NCBI GenBank assembly: GCA_015478945.1 | Contig: JABUQX010021123.1 | Span: forward strand, 1-13,063 | Length of the DNA stretch: 13,063 nt | Direction of reading: 5' to 3' | From: Trachelipus rathkii | Lineage: Eukaryota; Arthropoda; Malacostraca; Isopoda; Trachelipodidae | Part shown: piece by piece, positions 1 through 9,549 of the stretch | Numbering within the stretch: position 1 is the stretch's first letter | How the letters are laid out: each line of letters begins with the position of its first letter | Position numbers and translations under genes: made by a program | The notes under the pieces: generated by a model | Database searches by the model: none | What the model was told of the DNA's origin: nothing | Seen by the model: only the letters and a program-made list of their open reading frames with translations

Positions 1-1476
1 GAAAAATCACTTTTCTACGACTGTATTCAGGAGGATAGCCATTTATATGCTTCGAAACCCAAAATTCCAAAATTTTTCCAGAATTTCCCAAATTTTGACC
101 AATAATATAATTAAGAACCTGTTACTCCCAAAAGTATAACAGCTATTAACAATCCGAAGACACCCCATAGTATTCCTCACAACAAAACCTTTCAAAAAAT
201 TTCAAAATCACCTTTCATCGACTTGTATTTCAGGAGGAATAGCCATTTAATATGTTGAACCAACAAAAATGCTCAAAAAATTTTACAATTTCAACCATTT
301 TGAGCAAAAATAAATTAAGTAACCTGTTACTGACAATAGTATAACACTATTACAATCCGAAGTGACATTACCATAGTATTCCATCACAACAAAAGACCTT
401 TCTAAAAAATATCAAAATCTCTTTTTACTTACGACTTGTAATTTCAGGAGGAATAGCCATTTATATTTTCGAACCACAAAAATCCAAAAATGTTCCAAAT
501 TTCAGAGCATTTTGACAAAAAATAATTAAGTACCTGTTACTCCAAAAGGTATAAGCAGCTAGTTGACAGAATCCGAAAGACACCCTAGTTGTTCCTCAAC
601 ACAAAACCTTTCAAATATATCAAAATCACTTTTTCTACGATTGTAATTCAGGAGGAATAGCCATTTATATGGTTCGAACGCACAAAGATCCAGTAAAATG
701 TTAGCAAAATTTCAACATCTTTGAACAAAAATAATTAAGAACTCTGTTACTCCAAATAGTATAACGCTATGACAAATCCGAAGACAACCCTAGTGTTCCT
801 CACACACAAAAAGCTTTCTAAAAATATCAAAATCACTTTTCTAACGACTTGTATTTTCAGGAGGAATACGCCATTTATTATGTTCAGCTCACAAAAATCC
901 AAAAGATTTCCAAATTTCCACAACATTTTGACAAAATAAAATTAGAATCCGTGTTACTCCAATAAGTATAAATAGCTTATTACAATCCGAAGACAGCTCT
1001 ATTGTTGCTTGAAGAGGTGGAGTTTTCAAAAATATCAAAATCTTTTTACTACCACTTGTATTTCAGAGGAATAGGCCATTTATATGGTTCCGAACCTACA
1101 AAAGTACGATATTTACTAAATTTCAACATTTTAAAACAAAATGAATTAAGAACCTTTTTACTTCAAAAGTATATCACAGCTATTACAATCTGTAAGACCA
1201 ATAGAATCCTCAACACAAAAACCTTTCTAAAAGTATCAAAATAACTTTTCTACGACTGTATTTCAGGAGCGAATAGCATTAATGTCGAGATCTCTATCAA
1301 AAAATCCCAAGAAATTTACACGAAATTGCAACCCATTGGACAAAAATAAATTAAGAACCTTTACTCCCAAAAGTATGAACAGCTATTACAAATTCCAAAC
1401 ATCCATGGTGCTGACAAACTCACAACCTTTCTAAAAATATCAAAATATCTTTTTAGGGACTGTATATATGTGTTTT
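1..1476 (+). repeat. Left block of diverged monomers 1-7, no clear higher-order phase
   Basis: Anchors lie at 28, 231, 445, 649, 858, 1064 and 1264, with a partial copy before the first. Flag-site states read CATAGTA, CATAGTA, CCTAGTG, CCTAGTG, CTATTG, CAATAGAA and CCATGGTG. This order does not fit the 11-monomer pattern seen later, although the anchors at 445 and 1064 are preceded by the CTTTTTACTACG variant found ahead of several higher-order unit starts. Monomer 5 (from 858) carries an unusual GCTTGAAGAGGTGGAG stretch instead of the usual CCTCACACAAAAACC. There is no gene in this stretch; open frames near 1002 and 1567 are repeat sequence. Confidence 0.85.
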
Positions 1477-3545
1477 CAGGAGGATATAGCCATTTTGATA
1501 TGTTCGAACTCACAATAGAATTCCATAAATTTTCCCATATTTTCCAAATTCTATATTCTTGTTTAATTGAGGACTGTTACTCCAAAGTATAACAGCTATT
1601 ACAAATCCGAAGATACCCTATATTGTTCCTCACACCAAAACCTTTCAAAAATATCAAAAATCACTTTTCTATCGACTTGTATTTCAGGAGGAATATCCAT
1701 TTATATGTTTTCGAACCACAAAAATCCAAAGATTTCCAAATTCAACATTTTGACAAAAATTGAACAAGTTAATGTAACAGTATATTAACTAGATAAATAC
1801 CAAAGTCAGAGTATTCCTCACACAAAACACAAAAACCTTTCTAAAAATATAAAATCACTGTTTTCCTACGATTTGTATTTCAAGAAAATAGCCATGTTTA
1901 TGTTCGATACCACAAAAATTCCAAATTTACAAAATTTCAACATTTGACAATAAATAAATTTAAGAACCTGCTACTCCAAAAGTATAACAGCTATTAACAA
2001 TCCGAAGACACACCATAGTAGTTCTCACACAAAAACCTTTCTAAATATCAAAATCACTTTCTACGACTTGTAATTTTAGGAGAAAGCCATTCTATATGTT
2101 CGAAACCCACAAAAATTCCAAAAATTTTCCAAAATTTCAACATTTTGACAAAAAAATAAATTAAGAACCTGTGTTACTCCAAAAGTCTAACAGCTATTAC
2201 AAATCCGAGACAGCCATAGTATTTCCTCATGTTACAGAAAACTTTCTAAAAAATCAAAATCACTTTTTCTACGGACTTGTATTTCAGGAGAATAGCCATG
2301 TTTATGTTCGTAACCACAAAAATAGATCCAAAATTACAATTTCATAACATTTTTGAACAAAAATAAATTAAGAACCTGTACTCCAAAAAAAGTATTACAG
2401 CTATTACAAATCCGAAGACACCCTATTGTTTCCTCACACAAAAACCTTTCTTAAAAACATATCAAAATCACTTTTCTAACGAACTTGTATTTCAAGGAGG
2501 AATAGCCATGTTATTATGTTCGAACCACAAAACATCCAAAAATTTTTCCAAATTTGCCAAATTCTGAACCAAAATAAATTAAGAACCTGTTACTGCCAAA
2601 AGTATAACAGCTAATTACAATTCCGAAGACCACTTTAGTGTTCTTCAAACAGCAAAAAACCTTTCCAAAAAAATATCAAAATCACTTTTTCTACGACTAT
2701 GTATGTCAGGAGGAATATTCCATGTTTATATGTTCGACCACAGAAAATCGCAAAAAGATTAACAAATTTCAACATTTTGACAGAAAATAGAATAAGAACT
2801 GTTTTACTCCAAATAGTAATTACAGCTATTACAGATTCCGAAGAACTTTAGTGTGTTCCTACACACAAATACCTTTCTAAAATATCCAAAATCACTTTTC
2901 TACCACTTGTATTTCAGGAGGAATACCATTTATATGTTTAACCACAAAAATTCCAAAAATTTTTCAAATTTCAACATTTGACAAAATAAATTAAGAACCT
3001 GTTACTCCAAAAAGTATAACAGCTATTACAAATCCGAAGAACACCATAGTGATTTCCTCACACGGTGGATTTTACAGAAAACCCTTCTAAAATATCAAAA
3101 TCCTTTCTTACGAGTTGTATTTCAGAGAATAGCCATTTTCATTATGTTCGAACCCAAAAAATCTCCAAAAAATTAACAAATTTCCAATTTTTGGACTCAA
3201 AATAAATTAAGAACCTGTTACTCCAAAAGTATATACAGCTATTATCAAATCCGAAGACACCATTAGTGTTTCCTCACGACAAAATCCCTTTCTAACAATA
3301 CAAAATCACTTTTCTGACGACTTGTATTTCAGGAGTGAATAGCCATTTATATGTTTCGAAACCCACAAAATCCAAAAATGTTACTAAATTCAACATTTTG
3401 ACATAAAATATAATTAAGAACCTGTTACTTCAAAAGTAATAACAGTTATTACAAATCCGAAGACACCGCTATCGTTCGCTAACACATAATCCTTTTCTAA
3501 AATGAAATATCAATAATCGTTTTTACGGTACGTGAAACTTGTATT
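1477..3545 (+). repeat. Higher-order repeat unit B, 10 monomers (degraded)
   Basis: Anchors lie at 1477, 1685, 1881, 2077, 2285, 2493, 2707, 2915, 3123 and 3330. The first monomer has features of a unit start: the lead-in contains CTTTTTA rather than CACTTTTCTA, and the spacer ends CCAAATTCT rather than the usual CAACATTTTG. The sixth monomer (2493) has TTTGCCAAATT plus a CTTTAGTG flag, matching the fifth monomer of the next unit. The last two (3123, 3330) match positions 10 and 11, namely a CCAATTTTTGG spacer followed by a CTATCG flag. The order is consistent with an 11-mer that has lost and gained monomers internally. The assignment is weaker than for units C, E and F. Confidence 0.55.
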
Positions 3546-3899
3546 CAGGAGGTAATGCCATTATATGTTCGAACTGCACAAAAATCCAAAAATGTTGAAA
3601 TTTCCAAATTTTTGACCAAAATAATTAAGTGAACCTTGTTTGACTCCAAGTATTAACCAGTTATTCACATAATCGAATACAACCTAGTGTTCCTCCACAC
3701 AAAAAGACCTTTCAAAAAATATTCAAAAATCACTTTTCTATCGACTTGTATTTCAGGAGGAAAAGCCATTTATATGTTTCGAACCACAAAAATGCAAAAA
3801 TTTCCAAATTTCAACATTTTTGACAAAAATAAATTAATGAACCTGTTACTCCAAAAGTATAAGACAGGTATTACAAATCCGAAGACCACCATAGTATTC

Positions 3900-3934
3900 C
3901 CTTTTCTAAAAAACCTTTTCTAAAAATATCAAAA
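3900..3934 (+). repeat. Duplicated CCTTTTCTAAAA segment, copy 1
   Basis: In the monomer anchored at 3754 the end of the flag region and the CTCACACAAAAAC segment are missing, and the CCTTTTCTAAAA motif is present twice in tandem. The 35 bases 3900-3934 are identical to 8893-8927 in a monomer about 5 kb away. No other monomer I inspected has this double motif. Confidence 0.7.
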
Positions 3935-5229
3935 TCACTTTTTCTACGACTTGTATTTCAGGAGGAATAGCCATTAATATGTTCGAACCACAAAAAAATG
4001 CCAAAATTTGTTCTCATATATTTCAACATTTTGACCAAAAATATAAATTTTAAGAAACCTGTTATCTCCAAAAGTATAACGGCTATTACAAATCCGAAGA
4101 CACCATAGTATGTCCTCACACAATAAAACCCTTTCTTAAAAATATCAAAATCACTTGTCTACGACTTGTATTTCAGGAGGGAATAGCCATTTTATATGTT
4201 CGAGACTCACAAAAATCCAAAAATTTAACAAATTTCAACATTTTGACAAAAATAAATTTAAAACCTGTTACTCCCCAAAAGTATAACAGGTATTACAAAT
4301 CCGAAAACAAGCCCTAGTGTTCTCTCACACAAAAACGCCTTTCCTAACAAATATCAAATCACTTTAAACGAACTTGTATTTGCAGGAGAATAAGCCTTTA
4401 TATGTTCGCCACCACAAGAAATCAAAATTGTTCCCACAAATTTGCCAAATTTTGGACCAAAATAAATTAAGCAACCTGTTTACTCCAAAAAGTATAGACA
4501 GCTATTACCAAATCCGAAGACACTTTTGTGTTCCTCACACAAAAACCTTTTCAAAAATATAAAAAAAATCACTTTTTCTACGACTTGTATTTCTGGAGGA
4601 ATGCCATTTATATGTTCGAACACAAAAATCCAAAATTTTACAATTTCAATACATGACAAAAATAGATTAAGAACCTGTTACTCCCAAAAAGTTAAATAAC
4701 AGCTATTACAAAATCCGAAGAACACGCATAGTAATTCCACACACAAAAACCTTTCTAAAAATATCAAAAATCACTTTTCTACGATTTGTATTTCAGGAGG
4801 AATAGCCATGTATATGTTCGAACCACAAAAAATTCAAAAATTTCCAGATTTCAACATTTTGACAAAAAATAAATTAAGAACCTGTTACTCCAAAGGTATA
4901 ACAGCTATTACAAAGTTCGTGCAACACCCCTAGTTGTTCCTCACACCGTCAAAAACCTTGCTAAAAATAATCAAAATCACTTTTCTACGACTTGTATTCA
5001 AGAGGAATAGCCATTTTATATTGTTTCGAACCACTAAAAATCCAACAAATTTATCGTATCCTCCCTTTTTCCAAAATATTAATGACAACCTGCTTTACTT
5101 CTCATATATGTATAACAGCTATTAGCAAATCGCGAAGACATACCTTAGTGTGTTCTCAACACAAACCTTTCTAAAAAATTCAAAATCACTTTTCTACGAA
5201 CTGTATTTTCAGGAGGAATAGCCATTATA

Positions 5230-5625
5230 TGTTCTAAACCACAAGAGAAATCCAAAAATTTCGTTAATTCTAAGGTTTTGATAAAAGATAAACAGGATCA
5301 GGATACTTCAATTGTATATAACAGCTATTACATATCTGAAGACACAACCCATGGTCACAGTTAACCCTTCCTAAAAATAGTCAAATCCGCGTGGGCAAAA
5401 CATGGCTAAAGCCAGCAGGAGTAGCCAAGGATACTTCGAATGCAAAAAATTCCCAAAATTTGTCAAATTCCAAATTTTGACCAAATAAATTAGAACACCT
5501 GTACTCCTATAAATAATAATAGCTATTACATATCCGAAGCCATCTTTGTTTCGCTTGTAGAAGCAGGGCATTTACCTAAAAATATCAAAACATATAATAA
5601 AGGGTGGTTTTAGGAAAAAAGCCAT
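5230..5625 (+). repeat. Strongly diverged monomers with substitutions
   Basis: Two monomers here differ from the family by replaced stretches and not only by stray insertions. From about 5266 the usual ATTTTGACAAAAATAAATT is replaced by a TTTTGATAAAAGATAAAC run, the dyad left arm is replaced by AGGATCAGGATACTTC, and the lead-in to the anchor at 5416 reads GGCTAAAGCCAGCAGGAG. At 5601-5615 the next anchor reads GGGTGGTTTTAGG. The order of monomer segments is still traceable, so this is repeat DNA and not an insertion of unique sequence. Confidence 0.65.
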
Positions 5626-5809
5626 TTATATGTTCGTAACCACAAAAATCAAAAAATTTACAAATTTCAACATTTTGACAAAATAAAGTTAAGATCCTGT
5701 TACCCCACAAGTATACAGTATTACAAATTCTCGAAGAAACACCCAACTGTCCTTCACACCAAAAACCCTTTCTAAAAATATAAACATCACTTTTCTACGA
5801 TTTGTATTT

Positions 5810-7314
5810 CAGGAGGAATAGCCATTAATATGTTGTTTGATCCACAAAATTCCGAAGATTTTGCAACTTGCCTTATTGCGACCAAATTAAATTATAAACC
5901 TGTTTTACTCCAAAAGTATAACATTTATTAAAAATCCGAAGACACCCTGGTGTTCCTCACACAAAAACCTTTCAATAAATATCAAAAAGCACTTTTCTAC
6001 GACTTGTATTTTCAGGAGGAAATAGCCATTTATATGTTCGAACCAACAAAAAATCCAAAAAATTTCCAAATTTCAACATTTTGACAAAAATAGATTAGGT
6101 AACTGTTACTCAAAAATATAACAGGTATTACAAATCCTGAAGCCGAGCGCGAGGTCAGTATTCCTCACGACAAAACCTTTCGAATACGAATATCAAAATC
6201 ACTTTGTATCACGACTTGTATTGCAGGAGAATTAGCCAGTTTATAGTGTCGAGACCACAAAAATCCCCAAAAGATGTTCCAAAATTTCGAACATTTTTGA
6301 CCAAAAATAAGATAATGAACCTGTACTCCCACAAAGTATAACTTACTATCAAGATTCCGAAGACACCATAGTTGTTCCTGTCACCACAAAATAGCCTGTT
6401 CTGAAATTATTCAAAGAATCACTTTTTCGTACGACTTGTGTATTTCAGGGAGGAATAGGCCATTTATATTGTCCGGAACGCACAAATTCTCAAAAAATTG
6501 TGACAAGTTTCAACATTTTTGGACGAAAGAATTAAGTGGGTTACTCCAATAGTATAACAGCTATTACAATATCCGAAGTACACTCCTTAGTGTTTCCTTG
6601 CTACACCGAAAAACCTCTAACTATATCAATAATCACTTTTTCTACGACTTGTAGTTTAGGAGAATACCATGTTAGTGCAGCAAGTAATATCTCTTACAGA
6701 AAATCTCAAAATTTCTGCGAAATTTCTCAGAATTTTGACAAAATAGAATTTGATAAGAACCTGTACTTCCATAAATGTGATAGACAAGTCTGATGTACAT
6801 GAATCCGGAAGACACGTTATGTGTTCCGGTCACACAAATACCTTGTCAGAAAGAATATCAAATAGTGATCACTTTTCTAAATACGAAACTGTGTGTTTCA
6901 GGCAGAATGCCTGTTATGATGGTTCGGATACGGTCACAAAATCGCCAAATTTACAAATTTCTCTAAATTTTGACCAAAATAATTAAGATTACCTTTTACT
7001 TCCAATAAGTGTATATACGATGCTATTCAAGTTCACGAAGACACCTTAGTGTTCCCACACAAAAACATTTCTGAAAAATATCAAGAATCACTTTTCTCGA
7101 CTTGTATTTCCAGAGGAATAGCCATTTAATAGTGTTCGAACCAACAAAAATCCAAAAAATTTACAAATTTCAACATTGTTGACAAAAATAAATTATATGA
7201 CCTGTTACTCCAAAAGTATGACAGCTATTACAAATCCGAAGTACCATAGTGTTCCTCACACAAAATGCCTTTCCTTAAAAAAATATCAAAATCTTTTTAC
7301 TACGACTTGTATTT
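5810..7314 (+). repeat. Higher-order repeat unit D, shortened to 7 monomers
   Basis: Anchors lie at 5810, 6013, 6224, 6446, 6657, 6899 and 7110. The unit starts correctly: the first monomer has a T-type dyad arm (CATTTATT), a spacer ending GACCAAA and a CCTGGTG flag, and the second has CAGGTATT with an A-type flag. The next unit start follows after only seven monomers. The position-6 signature (CATAGTATT with CCACAC) and the position-11 CTACTG flag are both missing, so an internal deletion of about four monomers is the simplest reading. The region 6640-6990 is the most diverged part of the window and includes the longest anchor interval, 242 bp. Confidence 0.6.
6640..6990 (+). repeat. Most diverged monomers, including a 242-bp interval
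   Basis: The interval between anchors at 6657 and 6899 is 242 bp, the longest in the window. The anchor is reduced to GTTTAGGAGAATACC, the TTCGAA site is lost, and the dyad region has become CTGTACTTCCATAAATGTGATAGAC. The following monomer has GTTTCAGGCAGAATGCC and GGTTCGGATACGGTC. Remnants of every landmark remain in order. Both extra bases and substitutions are present. The open frames at 6536-6793 and 6750-6986 show no protein features and are repeat sequence. Confidence 0.65.
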
Positions 7315-9549
7315 CCGGAGGAATAGCCATTTATATATGTTCGAACCACAAAAAATCCAAAAATTGCAAAATTTCCTCCCAAAATTTTGACAAGAATAAA
7401 TTAAGAACCTGTTTACTCAAAGTATAACATTATTTACCAATCCGAAGACACCTAGTGTTTCCTCAACACAAAAACCTTTCAAAAAATATCAAAGATCCAC
7501 TTTTCTTACGACTTTGATTTCAGGTAGGAATAGCCAGTTTCATTTATGTTCGAACCACAAAATCCAAAAATTTCCAAAGTTTTCAACATTTCACAAATAA
7601 AATAAGAAACCTGTTACTCCAAAAGTATGAACAGGTATTACAAATCCGAAGACACAATAGTATTCCTCACAAAAAAAACCTTTCTAAAAATATCAAAATC
7701 ACTTTCTACGACTTGTATTTCAGGAGGAATCGCCATTTATATGTTTCGAACCACAAAAAATCCCAAAAATTTCCACATTTCAACATTTTGACAAAAAATA
7801 AATAAGAACCTGTGTTATTCCAAAAGTATAACAGCTATTAACAATCCGAAGACACCTTAGTATTTCCTCACACAAAAACCTTCTAAAAATATCAAAATCA
7901 CTTTTCCACTTCAACGACTTGTATTTCAGGAGGAAATAGCCATTTATATGTTCGAACCATAAAAATCCAAAAAAGATGTTAAACAAATTTCAACATTTTT
8001 GACAAAAATAAATTAAGAACCTTTTACTCCATAAACAGCTATTACAAATCCGAAGACCCCCTAGTGGTTCCTCACACAAAAACCTTTTCTAAAAAGTATC
8101 AAAATCACTTTTCTAGCGAACTTGTATTTCAGAAGGAATAGCCATTTATATGTTCGAACCACAAAAATCCAAACTTTTCCAAAATTTCCAAATTTTTGAC
8201 CAAATAATATTAAGAACCTGTTACTACCATCAAGTCATAACAAGCTATTACACAATGCTCGAAGACACTTTTTGTGTTCCTCACACATAACCTTCAAAAA
8301 TATCAAAATCACTTTTCTATCGACCTTGTAATTTTCAGGAGGAATAGGCCTATTTATATGTTCGAACCGAACAAAAAAATCCAAAATTTCACAAATTTTC
8401 ATACATTGTTGACAAAAAATAAATTAAGAACTCTGTTTACTCAAAAAGTAATAACAGCTATTACAATCGAAGACACCAATAGTATTACCACACCAAAAAC
8501 CTTTTCTAAAATATCAAAATCACTACGACTCGACTTGTATTTCAGGAGGAATAGCCCATTTATATGTTCGAACCAAACACAAAAATCCCAAAATTTCCAA
8601 ATTTGTCAACATTTTGGACAAAAATAAACTTAAGACCTGTTTACTCCAGGTATAACAGCCTATTCAAATCGAAGACACCCAGTGTTCCTCACACAAAAAC
8701 CTTTCTAAAAATATCAAAAATCACTTTCTAACGACTTGTAATTTCAAGAGAATAGCCATTTATAGTGTTCGATACCACAAAAATGCCCAAAAATTTACAA
8801 TTTCCAACAGTTTTGACCAAAAATAAATTAAGAACCTGTTACTTTACTCCAAAAGTATAACATGCTATTACAAATCCGAATGAACACAAAAACCTTTTCT
8901 AAAAAACCTTTTCTAAAAATATCAAAAATCACTTTTCTACGACTTTTATTTCAGGAGGAATAGCCATTTATATTTTCGAACACAAAAATCCAAAAATTTC
9001 CAAATTTCAACATTTGACAAAATATAAATTAAGAACCTGTTACTCCAAAAGTATAACATCTATTACAAATCCGAAGAAACCATAGTATTCCTCACACAAA
9101 AGACCTTTCTAAAAATACAAAATCACTTTTCTATCGACTTGTATTTCAGGAGGAAATAGCCATTGATTATGTTCGAGACCACCAAAATCGCCAAAAATTT
9201 AACAAATTTTCCAAAATTTTGACCAAAAATAAATTAAGAACCTGTTACTCCCAAAGTATAACAGCTATTACAAATCCGAAGACAACATAGTGTTCCTCCA
9301 CACAAAAACCTTATTAAAATATCAAAATCCACTTTCTACGAACTGTATTGTCACAGGAGGAATAGCCAATTTATATGATTGAACCCCAAAAATCAAAAAT
9401 TTACAAAATTTCAAACATTTGACAAAAATAAATTAAAGAACCTGTTACTCCAACACGTTAAACAAGCTATTACAAATCAAGACACGCTACTGTTCCTCAC
9501 CGTCAAAACCTTTCTAAAAATATCAAAAATCACTTTTCTACGAGTATTT
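7315..9549 (+). repeat. Higher-order repeat unit E, complete 11-mer
   Basis: Anchors lie at 7315, 7521, 7721, 7927, 8130, 8336, 8543, 8745, 8952, 9147 and 9354. Position 1 has the CTTTTTACTACG lead-in, a T-type dyad arm (ACATTATT) and a spacer ending AAAATTTTGAC. Position 2 has CAGGTATT with an A-type flag. Position 5 has a CCAAATTTTTGACC spacer with a CTTTTTGTG flag. Position 6 has CAATAGTATTACCACAC. Position 11 has GCTACTG. These agree with units C and F at the same positions. Position 8 (8745) has lost its flag site through a local deletion and duplication. The longest open frame of the window (8274-8627, 117 codons) lies here and is only repeat sequence. Confidence 0.72.
8893..8927 (+). 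repeat. Duplicated CCTTTTCTAAAA segment, copy 2
   Basis: The monomer anchored at 8745 has lost about 20 bases covering its flag site (CCGAATGAACAC follows directly) and has a tandem CCTTTTCTAAAA pair identical over 35 bases to 3900-3934. The two monomers sit at different positions of the higher-order unit (2 and 8), so simple inheritance with the unit does not explain the match. Confidence 0.7.

Larger units (their letters stand above)
3546..5809 (+). repeat. Higher-order repeat unit C, complete 11-mer
   Basis: Anchors lie at 3546, 3754, 3959, 4174, 4383, 4593, 4794, 4999, 5210, 5416 and 5611. Flag states for the first eight monomers are C, A, A, C, T, A, C, T (C is CCTAGTG, A is CATAGTA, T is TTTAGTG or CTTAGTG). 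Position 1 has CAGTTATT in the dyad arm and a CCAAATTTTTGACC spacer; position 2 has CAGGTATT; position 5 has TTTGCCAAATTTTGGACC with CTTTTGTG; position 6 has GCATAGTAATTCCACAC; position 11 has CAACTG at the flag. The same eight-state order recurs from 9550, which is the main evidence for a higher-order repeat. Monomers 9 and 10 (5210-5610) are unusually diverged. Confidence 0.72.

Noticed and set aside
5371..5571. A unique insertion or gene fragment in the most divergent stretch
   Set aside because: Anchor remnants (CAGGAG, GTAGCC), the CCAAATTTTGACC spacer and AGCTATTACA are still present in the right order, so it is a diverged monomer.
8274..8627. Longest open frame (117 codons)
   Set aside because: It spans nearly two satellite monomers, and similar peptide strings (FRRNS, YMFEP, SKITFL) recur in other frames across the window. 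The consensus monomer is closed in this frame, so it opens only through stray indels.
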